A stretch of DNA of 64,000 nucleotides from Bradyrhizobium elkanii WSM2783 (GTDB taxonomy: Bacteria; Pseudomonadota; Alphaproteobacteria; Rhizobiales; Xanthobacteraceae). The stretch covers positions 186,001 through 250,000 of the forward strand of contig NZ_AXAP01000002.1 of NCBI RefSeq assembly GCF_000472865.1, read 5' to 3'. Below the pieces are notes generated by a model. The model saw nothing but the letters and a program-made list of their open reading frames with translations, had not been told where the DNA came from and did no database searches. The position numbers and the translations under genes were made by a program. This document shows, in pieces, positions 34,595 to 43,662 of this stretch. How positions within the stretch are numbered: position 1 is the first letter of the stretch; every line of letters begins with the position of its first letter.

Positions 34595-37156
34595 GTGGGC
34601 TTGGAAACGAGGGCGAGGAAACGATTCAAGATTGCGCTGCTGGCAACAACTGCAGTGCTGGCAGCGACGCTGTTGCCGGCAGCAGGAGCTGCGCAGACGG
34701 CGCAAAACCTGACGCGTGCCGTTCGTAGCTATGCGATTCCAGCCGGCCCGCTGGCAGACGCACTCAATCGCCTTGCCGATGTTTCGCAGCTTCAACTGAT
34801 CTATAGCGGCACCGTCACGCGCGGCCGCCGCAGCAGCGGCATCAACGGTGCGTTCACACCGCAGCAGGCATTGGCGCAGCTTCTGGCCGGGTCCGGCTTG
34901 TCCTACCGCGTCACGAGCGGCAATGCCGTGACGATCTTCGATCCGACCAGCAGCGCAAGCACCCAACTGCCGCCGTCGGACGGCTCGATTGTTCTTGACC
35001 CCATCGATGTTACCGCAAAGCGCGGCGACGGCTTCACATCGGACACACCTTATGAAACGCCGGGTTCGGTCTCGCACATCTCGCGCGAGCAGATAGACCG
35101 CGTGCCGCCGGCGTCCGCCGGCGACGTCTTTATCAACACGCCGGGCGTCATCGCCGCCGGCAACCGCATCGGCACGTCGATCAATCCGAACATCCGCGGT
35201 TTGCAGGGCATGGAGCGCGTCAAGGTCACAGTCGATGGCGCCGAGCAGACCACCAGCTCCTATCGCGGCTACATCGGTAACCGCGACGAAACCTATGTCG
35301 ACCCCGACATGATCGGCGGCATCGATATCACCAAAGGGCCGAGCAATGGTCCGAGCAGCGGCATCGGCGGCACCGTTGCATTCCGCACACTATCGGCGGA
35401 CGACCTTGTGAAGGACGGCAAGACCTGGGGCGCGCGCCTGAAGGGCGGTCTTGGCAACAACACCGCGAGTCCGCCAACGCCTTCGGACCAACTGGGCGGA
35501 ATAGGCGACCGTATTGATCGACCCTCGTTTTTCACTGGTGATACGTGGTCGGGCAACGTTGCTGTCGCCACCAATACTGAGAACTTCGAGGGCGTCGCCG
35601 CCTTCTCCAAGCGCAACCAGGGAAACTATTTCGTCGGTACGAAAGTGCCCGACGGGCTGCGCTTTCCCGGCCAGCCAAACGCCAACGCCATCGTCTTTCC
35701 GGGCACCGAAGCGTTCAACACGTCCGAAAATACCGAGTCGGCGTTGCTGAAGGGCAAGCTGAAGTGGGGAGACGGACAATCGTTGGAGCTCGGCTATCTC
35801 CGGTACGACAGCGAATACGGTGAAATCAACGAGCTCCTGTTTGGCCCGAACTGGGCTCATGTGCAGCGCCCTTTGTCGAAGACTGACGTCGACACCTACA
35901 CCGCGAAGTATCGCTGGAATCCGTCTGACAACGATCTCCTCAACTTTCGCGCCAACCTCTGGCTCAGCAACATCAATACCGAGTCCGTCGTCTACGGCAA
36001 CAACCAGATGCGCACAACCGGCGGCGATCTCGGCAACACGTCGATCTTCGACTCAGCCTTTGGCAAATTCACACTCGACTACGGCCTCGCTGTTGCGCGC
36101 GAGCATGCGACGGCACCACAATCTGCCGATATCAACTACGATTTTGGAGACTTTGTTTTCGGGACAAGTTACGGCCCTTCGGGCGTTCGCACGACGGCAA
36201 GCGGCTATTCGAGTGCAAAGCTGGACGTCACCGATTGGATCGCCCTCTCGGCTGGTCTCCGTTACGATCAGTATACGTCGAACGGCGAAGGCTACATGGC
36301 GCAGTATCCCGAGGCATCGGGGTCGCGGCTGAGTCCCAACGCCGGCATCACGCTGACACCGGTCAAAGGCGTCCAGTTCTTCGGGCTGTACAAGGAAGGC
36401 TTCCGAGCGCCGACGCTGCGCGAATCCTACTGGAATTGGCAGAATCTTTTGGTCGCCAATCCAGGGCTCAAACCGGAAATCTCGAAGAACAAGGAGTTCG
36501 GCGTCAATCTTCTGCGTGACGATGTGTTCGTGAGCGGTGACAAGCTGCGGTTCAAGGCATCGTATTTCGATAACCACTACGACGATTACATCTTTCGCGA
36601 TTCAGTCAATGGAGACGGCAGCCAACCCTATCACTTCGTCAATATCGATCACGCCAACTACAAAGGGTTCGAACTATCGGGCTCCTATGACGCCGGAGTG
36701 TGGTTCACCGAGGCTGCGTTCACGAAGTACCTGACGATTGAATATTGCCCGGCGGGCGGCCGGTGCTACACGCCCGGAAGCGGGGGAACGAACCCCTTAA
36801 CGCACGACTATGCCACCAACTACATCCCTCCGGAATATTCCGGCAGCGTGACCGCTGGCGTCCGTCTGTTCGAGCAAAAACTGACGCTCGGCGGCCGGAT
36901 GCATTTCGCGGGGGTCAGATTCGGCTATTCCTGGGAATACACTAACCGCTTCGTAGGTCAGGTTGGCAACGGGGGCATCACTTGGCCGAGCTATAGGGTC
37001 TTCGACGTCTTCGCCAGCTACAAGTTTACCGACGACGCGATCCTGAACGTCTCCATCGAAAATATCACCGACGAATACTACTTCGGCGCGCTCGCCTCGG
37101 CGGGGATACCCGCGCCGGGGAGGACGGCGCGCGCCGCGTTGGGCTTCCAGTTCTGA
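34595..37156 (+). CDS. TonB-dependent receptor with N-terminal signalling (STN) domain
   Basis: This 853-residue outer-membrane receptor starts at GTG 34595. It has a signal peptide (about 1-34), an STN domain (about 48-118, SYAIPAGPLADALNRLADVS), a TonB-box/plug region (about 150-290, with RGLQGMERVKVTVDGAEQ) and a 22-strand barrel ending in Phe. It is closest in layout to hemoglobin/heme receptors such as HasR. The FRAPTLRE...NPGLKPE box is present, but no histidine lies between FRAP and NPGL, where heme receptors usually have one. The ligand may therefore be heme or another compound. It is followed by the HasA-like gene. Confidence 0.88.
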   Translation: MGLETRARKRFKIALLATTAVLAATLLPAAGAAQTAQNLTRAVRSYAIPAGPLADALNRLADVSQLQLIYSGTVTRGRRSSGINGAFTPQQALAQLLAGSGLSYRVTSGNAVTIFDPTSSASTQLPPSDGSIVLDPIDVTAKRGDGFTSDTPYETPGSVSHISREQIDRVPPASAGDVFINTPGVIAAGNRIGTSINPNIRGLQGMERVKVTVDGAEQTTSSYRGYIGNRDETYVDPDMIGGIDITKGPSNGPSSGIGGTVAFRTLSADDLVKDGKTWGARLKGGLGNNTASPPTPSDQLGGIGDRIDRPSFFTGDTWSGNVAVATNTENFEGVAAFSKRNQGNYFVGTKVPDGLRFPGQPNANAIVFPGTEAFNTSENTESALLKGKLKWGDGQSLELGYLRYDSEYGEINELLFGPNWAHVQRPLSKTDVDTYTAKYRWNPSDNDLLNFRANLWLSNINTESVVYGNNQMRTTGGDLGNTSIFDSAFGKFTLDYGLAVAREHATAPQSADINYDFGDFVFGTSYGPSGVRTTASGYSSAKLDVTDWIALSAGLRYDQYTSNGEGYMAQYPEASGSRLSPNAGITLTPVKGVQFFGLYKEGFRAPTLRESYWNWQNLLVANPGLKPEISKNKEFGVNLLRDDVFVSGDKLRFKASYFDNHYDDYIFRDSVNGDGSQPYHFVNIDHANYKGFELSGSYDAGVWFTEAAFTKYLTIEYCPAGGRCYTPGSGGTNPLTHDYATNYIPPEYSGSVTAGVRLFEQKLTLGGRMHFAGVRFGYSWEYTNRFVGQVGNGGITWPSYRVFDVFASYKFTDDAILNVSIENITDEYYFGALASAGIPAPGRTARAALGFQF

Positions 37157-37192
37157 GGACAGGACGGCAAGACGTCCCGGCCTCGAGAGAAA

Positions 37193-37233
37193 TCCGGTTC
37201 AAAACCGGAACCGAGGTTCGCACGAAAGCGAAC
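37193..37233 (+). promoter_or_regulatory. Two tandem hairpins between receptor and HasA-like gene
   Basis: TCCGGTT-CAA-AACCGGA (37193-37209) and GTTCGC-ACGAAA-GCGAAC (37216-37233) can form adjacent stems in the 105-base spacer, just before AGGAG at 37251-37255. No T tract follows. They may stabilise or process the mRNA so that the secreted protein is made in larger amounts than the receptor. Confidence 0.45.
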
Positions 37234-37261
37234 AAATGAGCGCTAAGCAAAGGAGATGACG

Positions 37262-38140
37262 ATGGCACTTCAATCTGCAACGATCAATCTCAGCACCGCA
37301 AGCAGCAACTTGCAGCAATATATCAGCGACTGGGAAAGCGGATATTCAGCCTTCAATAGCGGGTACTTCAGCCCGGCGTTTGACCCGACCGACCCGGCCA
37401 AGGAGTACGATCAGTGGGCGGCCGGCAATACGGGCAATTCTTCGTCGTCCGCTATCCTCACCGGCGATTTCACCTACGCCACCGGTGGCGGCTTCAATGG
37501 TTATGTCGATACGTTGACGCTGGGAAATAGCCTGACGGGTTCGTCCTCGGCAGGCTTCGGCCAAACAGGCGGCCTGGATATCGTTTTCGACAACAATGTC
37601 ACCTCATCCGACCTGGCCCTCACGGAGGCGATTTACCTGCTGTCCAATCAGGGTACCCTCGACAATGGGTCGGTGCCGTTCCCGCCGTTCACCTTTACCG
37701 GCTTCAACACCTACTTCGACACCTATGGCACGACCGTCAACGGCACGGGCGGTGGCGACACAATCACCGCATGGGCCGGTGCTGATGTCATCAATGGTGG
37801 TGCGGGCAACGATGTCATCAACGGCGCGGCCGGCAATGACACGATCACCGGCGGTATCGGAAACGACAGCCTGACCGGTGGCATCGGAAACGACACGTTT
37901 CTCTACGCCGGCGGCTGGGGAAACGACACGATCACTGACTTCGGCAGCGTCAGCGGCAACAACGACGTTATCGACCTCAGGGGTCTTTCGAGCATGGACA
38001 AAGCCCTGGTGTTTCTCAACACCAACCTGATGAGCTCGGGCGATCTCGTGATCTCTGACGGAACGAACCACATCACGGTCGACGGTGTGGCGGGCAACCA
38101 GTTCCTGAACCTGATCAACAGCGACAATATTCTGATCTGA
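37262..38140 (+). CDS. HasA-like secreted protein fused to RTX repeats
   Basis: This 292-residue protein has no Sec signal. ATG 37262 is six bases after AGGAG; an ATG at 37256 touches it. Residues 1-155 resemble the heme carrier HasA: GDFTYA...GYVDTLTLGNSLTGSS matches the HasA region around its heme ligand Tyr75, and Tyr72 is kept here. The HasA histidine that supports that tyrosine (His83) has no counterpart. Residues 160-215 carry RTX calcium-binding nonapeptides (GGAGNDVIN, GGIGNDSLT, GGIGNDTFL). The C-terminus fits a type I secretion signal. Export by the adjacent ABC/adaptor pair is likely. Confidence 0.8.
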   Translation: MALQSATINLSTASSNLQQYISDWESGYSAFNSGYFSPAFDPTDPAKEYDQWAAGNTGNSSSSAILTGDFTYATGGGFNGYVDTLTLGNSLTGSSSAGFGQTGGLDIVFDNNVTSSDLALTEAIYLLSNQGTLDNGSVPFPPFTFTGFNTYFDTYGTTVNGTGGGDTITAWAGADVINGGAGNDVINGAAGNDTITGGIGNDSLTGGIGNDTFLYAGGWGNDTITDFGSVSGNNDVIDLRGLSSMDKALVFLNTNLMSSGDLVISDGTNHITVDGVAGNQFLNLINSDNILI

Positions 38141-38149
38141 GGGATCGCT

Positions 38150-39997
38150 GTGACGTCGAATACGTTACGGCAAGTGCCGCCGCAGCCGATGGCTGCGGCG
38201 GTCGCCGCATCCCTCAGATCCGCGCTGGTCGGAATCGCTGTCATCAGCGGCGTCGTCAATCTGTTGGCGCTGACTTCGCCGCTGTACATGCTGCAGATCT
38301 ACGATCGCGTTCTTGCAAGCCGCAGCGTGCCAACGCTGGTCGGCGTGTCCGTGCTCGCCGGCATGCTGTTTGCGTTCCAATCCTTCCTCGACATCGTGCG
38401 CATGCGGATTTTGCTTCGGGTGGGCGAACGATTCGATCATCAGCTTTCGAGCCGAGTTCATGCTACGATTGTTCGGCTTCCTCTGCTGGCGAGAATGCCT
38501 GGCGATGGCTTGCAGCCGATCCGCGACCTCGACAACGTTCGGTCCTTCCTGGCCGGCACGGGTCCGACGGCCTTCTTCGATCTGCCGTGGATGCCGCTTT
38601 ACCTCGGCATCTGCTTTCTATTCCACGTCTACATCGGACTGACGGCGCTCGCGGGCGCACTCGTTCTCATTTCACTCACCATCCTCACAGACGCCCTTTC
38701 GCGCAAGCCCGCCAGGCAGACCGTCGAGCACGGGATGATGCGAAACGCGCTCGCGGAGGCAGGGCGGCGCAATGCCGAAGTCGTCGCCGCCATGGGTCTT
38801 GACGAGCGTATCGTGTCCCGATGGCAGAAGGCAAATTCGAACTACCTCGCCGCCAACCGGCGAGCCGGGGACATCGCAGGTGGCCTGGGTGGTGTTTCCA
38901 GGTCGTTGCGCATCATGTTGCAGTCGGCGATTCTCGGAGTCGGGTCCTGGCTGGTCATTCATCAGGAGGCTTCCGCCGGCGTGATGATCGCCGCTTCGAT
39001 CATGATGGGCCGCGCCCTCGCGCCGGTCGACCTCGCCATCGCAAATTGGAAGCCCTTCCTGATGGCGCGGCAAAGCTGGGCGCGCTTGAAAGAGCTTCTG
39101 GTCCGGATCCCGGAGCAGGCGCACTTTACAGCGCTGCCGCAGCCGAAACACAATGTTCGCGTTGAAAATCTGACAATCTCACCGCCGGGCCGGAAGCTCC
39201 CCACTGTCTCGAATGTCGCCTTCTCCGTACCGGCCGGAAGCGCGCTCGGCATCATCGGCCCTTCCGGTTCCGGCAAGTCAACGCTGGCGCGCGTGCTCGT
39301 CGGTGCGTGGACGCCGGCCAGCGGCAAAGTCCGCATCGACGGAGCCAGCCTCGATCAGTGGGAGCCGAAGGCGCGCGGCCGGCATATCGGCTATCTGCCG
39401 CAAGGTGTCGAACTGTTTGACGGGAGCATTGCCGAGAACATAGCGCGCTTCGATCCGGAGGCGACTTCTGAAGCTGTCGTCAAGGCCGCCAAGACAGCCG
39501 GCGCGCATGAACTGATCCTGCGCTTTGAGCACGCTTACGAGACCAATATCGGCGATGCAGGTTTGGCGCTTTCCGCGGGCCAGCGGCAGCGTATCGGGCT
39601 CGCCCGGGCGCTTTACGGCGATCCCTTCCTGGTCGTTCTCGATGAGCCCAATGCAAATGTTGACGCTGAAGGAGAGGTGGCGGTCGTCAAAGCAATCGCT
39701 GCCGTGCGCGAACGCAAGGGAGTCGCCGTCGTCATCGCTCACCGGCCCAGCGCCATAAACGCCGTCGATCTTGTGCTGATGATGGAAGGCGGGCGCCAGA
39801 AGGCCTTCGGGTCGCGCGAGGACGTCCTTTCCAAAGTCTTGATGGAGCAACGCTCCGGGAGCAGGCCTGGTGGTCACGCCTACCAGGCAACCGGAAGATC
39901 TCTCGCGCCTCTTCGTGTGATTGCGGATCCCGTCGGCGATCAAGATCGCGAACTGTCGGTCAACACGGAAACAACGACCGAGACCGAGAAAAAGTAA
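38150..39997 (+). CDS. Type I secretion ABC transporter (HasD/PrtD-like)
   Basis: This 615-residue protein starts at GTG 38150, nine bases after the HasA-like gene. The N-terminal six-helix membrane domain (LTSPLYMLQIYDRVLASRSVPTL at its start) is typical of PrtD/HasD. The nucleotide-binding domain has Walker A GPSGSGKST, the signature LSAGQRQRIGLARAL, Walker B LVVLDEPNANVD and the switch His in IAHRPS. It powers one-step export of the HasA-RTX protein. The outer-membrane TolC-type partner is not in the window. Confidence 0.9.
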   Translation: MTSNTLRQVPPQPMAAAVAASLRSALVGIAVISGVVNLLALTSPLYMLQIYDRVLASRSVPTLVGVSVLAGMLFAFQSFLDIVRMRILLRVGERFDHQLSSRVHATIVRLPLLARMPGDGLQPIRDLDNVRSFLAGTGPTAFFDLPWMPLYLGICFLFHVYIGLTALAGALVLISLTILTDALSRKPARQTVEHGMMRNALAEAGRRNAEVVAAMGLDERIVSRWQKANSNYLAANRRAGDIAGGLGGVSRSLRIMLQSAILGVGSWLVIHQEASAGVMIAASIMMGRALAPVDLAIANWKPFLMARQSWARLKELLVRIPEQAHFTALPQPKHNVRVENLTISPPGRKLPTVSNVAFSVPAGSALGIIGPSGSGKSTLARVLVGAWTPASGKVRIDGASLDQWEPKARGRHIGYLPQGVELFDGSIAENIARFDPEATSEAVVKAAKTAGAHELILRFEHAYETNIGDAGLALSAGQRQRIGLARALYGDPFLVVLDEPNANVDAEGEVAVVKAIAAVRERKGVAVVIAHRPSAINAVDLVLMMEGGRQKAFGSREDVLSKVLMEQRSGSRPGGHAYQATGRSLAPLRVIADPVGDQDRELSVNTETTTETEKK

Positions 39998-42900
39998 ATG
40001 TATTCGCGAAAGGCAGGGGGCATCGCCATGGCACCATCCATCATTGAACGTCGAGCAAGATGCCGGGGGGCAGGGACGGTATATCACACTCGAAGCAGAC
40101 ACGCTCTTCTATCGAGTGTTTCCGCGCTCGTGACACCTCGAACTCCAACAATCTTCCGCAGCACTGCGGTGGCGCTCGTCGCGACTTCTCTGGCAACGAT
40201 GTCTCCGACACATGCAGCTGACGTGACCTGGACGGGCGGCGCAGGCACGACCAACTGGTTCACCGGGGGCAACTGGAACACAGGCGCCCCACCGACGTCC
40301 GCCGACGACGCGATCATCAATGGCGCCGGACCGGTTTTATCCGGAACGAGTGTCAGCATTAATGCTGCACTTGTCGGATGGAGCGGGCCTGGAGCGCTAA
40401 CCATTCAGGATGGCGCTGTGTTGGTAACCACGGGCACCACTGCCGCGGCCGCCTCGATCGGGGCTTTCCTGGGTGGTAGCGGAACCGTGGTGGTGACAGG
40501 TCAGAACTCGGCCTGGAATGCCGCGGGACAGCTTACTGTTGGTTCGCTTGGTGCCGGTGTTCTGACCGTTGCTGACGGCGCAACGGTTTCCGCTCCTAAC
40601 ATTGCCATTGGTCAGACGTCATTTGCCAGCGGCACACTGAACATTGGTGCGGCAGAGGGCAGCGCCGCAAGGGCTGCTGGTTCGATCGGCGCCGACATCG
40701 TGGCTTTCAAGCAGGGAACGGGCACACTTGTTTTCAATCACACAAACAGCAACTACGGCTTCGCTGCCGACCTCACGAGCGATACCGGCACCGCCACCAT
40801 CAAGCACCTGTCCGGTGTGACGACCTATGGCGGCGACGGATCCGCCTTCCACGGCACCACCAATGTCACCGGCGGCACGCTCGTGGTGACGGACGCGCTC
40901 GGCGGCGTCTTCAACGTCTCCGGCACCGGCATCTTGGGCGGCACCGGCACCATCAGTGGATCTGGTCTTGCTACCACGATCGGGTCTGGCGGCACACTGG
41001 CGCCAGGACTCGTCGGCGAGATCGGCACGCTGACCGTGAACGGCAATCTTGTCCTCAGGTCAGGTTCGACCTATGCGGTCGATATCGGTCTCAACGGCGT
41101 GAGCGACAAGGTCGTCGCGACCGGCAATGCGACGATCGAGAACGGCGCCAAGCTGTCGATCTCGCCGCTCGCCGGGATCGCCTTCGCCAATGGCTGGAGC
41201 TACTCCATCCTGCAGTCAGCGGCGCTGACCGGCACATTCGACGCGCCGACGGTGACTGGCGACTTCGCGACGTTCTCGGTCGGCTACACCGGCACCGATG
41301 TCACCTTGACGATCGACAGCGTGACCGCGCCGTCCCCCTCGACCGAGATCACCGGCAGGCTGGCGCCGGGTGGAACTGGCGTCATCGACACACAAAACGT
41401 GACGGGCAACCTGGTGTTCAAGTCCGGCTCGACCTACGCCGTCGACGTCGGCACCAACGGCAACAGCGATAAAGTGGTCGCGACCGGCACCGCGACAATC
41501 GAGAGCGGTGCCAAACTGTCGATCTCGCCGATGTCCGGCGTCACCTTCGCCAATGGTTGGAATTACACCATCCTGCAGTCAGCGGGGCTGACCGGCACCT
41601 TCGATGTGCCGACGGTGACGGGCGACTTCGCCACCTTCGCGGTCGGCTATACCGGCACCGACGTGACGTTGACGATCGCCGGCATTCCCACGCCGACGAC
41701 CAACGTGACCGGCATATTGTCGCCAGGCGGAACGGGCGCCGTCGCCACGCAGAACTACACCGGCGACGTGGTGTTCAAGTCCGGCTCGACCTACGCGGTA
41801 AACGTCGGCACCAACGGCGTGAGCGACAAGGTCGTCGCGACCGGCAACGCCTCGATCGAGAGCGGCGCCAAGCTCTCGATCTCCCCGATGTCCGGCGTCA
41901 CCTTCGCCAACGGTTGGAACTATACCATCCTGCAGTCGGCGGGGCTGACCGGCAGGTTCGACGCTCCGACGGTGACGGGCGACTTCGCCACCTTCACGGT
42001 CGGCTACACCGGCACCGACGTGACGTTGACTGTCGCCGGCGTCACCCCACCGGGAACGCCGATCACCGGCTCGCTGTCGCCGAGAGGCCAAGGCACCATT
42101 TCGACGCAGAACCTCTCGGGCGACATCAGGCTCACGCCCGGTTCAACCTACGTTGTCGATGTTGGCACTAATGGCCGAAGCGACAGGGTGATCACAGACG
42201 GCATTGCCACGATCCAGAGCGGTGCCAAGCTATCCATCGCTCCGATCGCGGGCGTGAGCTTCGCCGCGGGCTGGAACTACACCATCCTCCAGGCAGCAGC
42301 GGTGACCGGCCGTTTTGACACCCCGACCGTGGTCGGCGACTTCGCCAACTTCTCTGTCGGCTATAACCCGACGACGGTCACGCTGCACATCGACAGCATT
42401 CCAAACTCGACCCCGACCGTGAATGTGGATTTTCGGACCAAGGCCGTCACACCGAACCAGTTCGCCACGGCGGGCGCGTTGAACACGGTCGATCCGTCGA
42501 GCAAGCTCTTTAATGCTACGTATCTTGTGCAGGCTGGCGGTACGGCTGCCGCGCTCGATCAGCTCTCCGGAGAAGTATATGGATCGGCGAAGTCAGCAGT
42601 GATCCAGGACAGTCATTTCGTGCGCGATGCGATCAACGATCGCATTCGCGGCGCTTTCGACAGCGTCGCAGCCCCGCAGATGGCCGTCATGTCCTACGCC
42701 TCCGAAACGCCCGCGACGAAAGGCTTTGGTCCATTCAACAAGGCTGAGCCCAGGCCCGCGCCGCGGGAGGCAGAGCTCTTCGCCATGTGGGGCACCGCGT
42801 TCGGTGCATGGGGCAGGATGGAATCGGACGGCAATGCCAGCAAGGTCGATCGCGAAGCTGCCGGTTTCCTGTTCGGTATCGATCGCCTCGTGTCCGATAA

Positions 42901-43606
42901 CTGGCGTGTCGGCGCACTCGCTGGTTACAGCCGGTCGAATTTCAGCACGCGCAATGCAAGCGGCGATAGCGACAGCTATCACGTCGGTGCCTATGCCGGC
43001 GCGACATGGGACTCGTTCGCTTTCCGCTCGGGCGTCGCCTATGCGTGGCACGACTTCAAGACGGATCGGAGCGTCGGGATCGCGCTTATCACCAATGCGA
43101 CCTTTACCGACCAATTGACCGGCGCCTACAAGGCGGACAGCGTCCAGGCCTTCGGTGAGCTCGGCTACCGCGTTGATACCACTTTCGCAGCATTCGAGCC
43201 TTTCGCCAATCTTGCCTATGTCCGGCTAAAGACCGAGGCGTTCACCGAGTCGGGCGCCACCGCTGCGTTGTCGGTGCGCGGGGACGCCACCAGCACGACC
43301 TTCACGACGCTGGGATTGCACGCATCCTCGGGCTTCACCGTCGGCGCGGTCCAGACGCGGGCGCGCGGTACGCTCGGATGGCGGCACGCCTTCGGAGACA
43401 TCATCCCATCGTCGACCAACGCCTTTGCGACCGGTGAGGCGTTCACTGTTTCGGGGGTGCCAATCGACAAGAACGTGGCGGTTCTCGAGGGTGGACTGGA
43501 CTTCCGCGTATCGCCGACCGGCACGGTGGGACTCTCCTATGTCGGCCAATATGGCGCGCGTGCGACCGAAAATGCCGTCAATGCGCGTCTGCGCATCCTG
43601 TTCTGA
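39998..43606 (+). CDS. Type V autotransporter with tandem repeats in the passenger
   Basis: This 1202-residue protein begins directly after the ABC stop codon. It has a long signal region (cleavage likely after THAAD at about 74) and beta-helical passenger repeats of the autotransporter-associated strand type (GTTNVTGGTLVVTD, GSGGTLAPG). Four repeats of about 119 residues span positions 355-815. The C-terminal beta-barrel (about 925-1202, from FAMWGTAFGAWGRM) ends in LRILF. No protease motif was seen. It sits between the ABC and adaptor genes of the type I system, where has loci normally have nothing. Confidence 0.9.
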   Translation: MYSRKAGGIAMAPSIIERRARCRGAGTVYHTRSRHALLSSVSALVTPRTPTIFRSTAVALVATSLATMSPTHAADVTWTGGAGTTNWFTGGNWNTGAPPTSADDAIINGAGPVLSGTSVSINAALVGWSGPGALTIQDGAVLVTTGTTAAAASIGAFLGGSGTVVVTGQNSAWNAAGQLTVGSLGAGVLTVADGATVSAPNIAIGQTSFASGTLNIGAAEGSAARAAGSIGADIVAFKQGTGTLVFNHTNSNYGFAADLTSDTGTATIKHLSGVTTYGGDGSAFHGTTNVTGGTLVVTDALGGVFNVSGTGILGGTGTISGSGLATTIGSGGTLAPGLVGEIGTLTVNGNLVLRSGSTYAVDIGLNGVSDKVVATGNATIENGAKLSISPLAGIAFANGWSYSILQSAALTGTFDAPTVTGDFATFSVGYTGTDVTLTIDSVTAPSPSTEITGRLAPGGTGVIDTQNVTGNLVFKSGSTYAVDVGTNGNSDKVVATGTATIESGAKLSISPMSGVTFANGWNYTILQSAGLTGTFDVPTVTGDFATFAVGYTGTDVTLTIAGIPTPTTNVTGILSPGGTGAVATQNYTGDVVFKSGSTYAVNVGTNGVSDKVVATGNASIESGAKLSISPMSGVTFANGWNYTILQSAGLTGRFDAPTVTGDFATFTVGYTGTDVTLTVAGVTPPGTPITGSLSPRGQGTISTQNLSGDIRLTPGSTYVVDVGTNGRSDRVITDGIATIQSGAKLSIAPIAGVSFAAGWNYTILQAAAVTGRFDTPTVVGDFANFSVGYNPTTVTLHIDSIPNSTPTVNVDFRTKAVTPNQFATAGALNTVDPSSKLFNATYLVQAGGTAAALDQLSGEVYGSAKSAVIQDSHFVRDAINDRIRGAFDSVAAPQMAVMSYASETPATKGFGPFNKAEPRPAPREAELFAMWGTAFGAWGRMESDGNASKVDREAAGFLFGIDRLVSDNWRVGALAGYSRSNFSTRNASGDSDSYHVGAYAGATWDSFAFRSGVAYAWHDFKTDRSVGIALITNATFTDQLTGAYKADSVQAFGELGYRVDTTFAAFEPFANLAYVRLKTEAFTESGATAALSVRGDATSTTFTTLGLHASSGFTVGAVQTRARGTLGWRHAFGDIIPSSTNAFATGEAFTVSGVPIDKNVAVLEGGLDFRVSPTGTVGLSYVGQYGARATENAVNARLRILF
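41063..42450 (+). repeat. Four tandem in-frame repeats of about 357 bp
   Basis: Units begin at 41063, 41426, 41783 and 42140, each with GG(T/C)TC(G/A)ACCTA. Periods are 363, 357 and 357 bases, all multiples of three. Units 2 and 3 are nearly identical over long stretches; unit 4 is the most diverged. This suggests recent unequal crossing-over within the passenger. Confidence 0.85.
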
Positions 43607-43662
43607 CCATGAGGCATCTCATTGATCGCGCTTGGGGGCCGAGCAAGCCAGAAAGGAACGCA

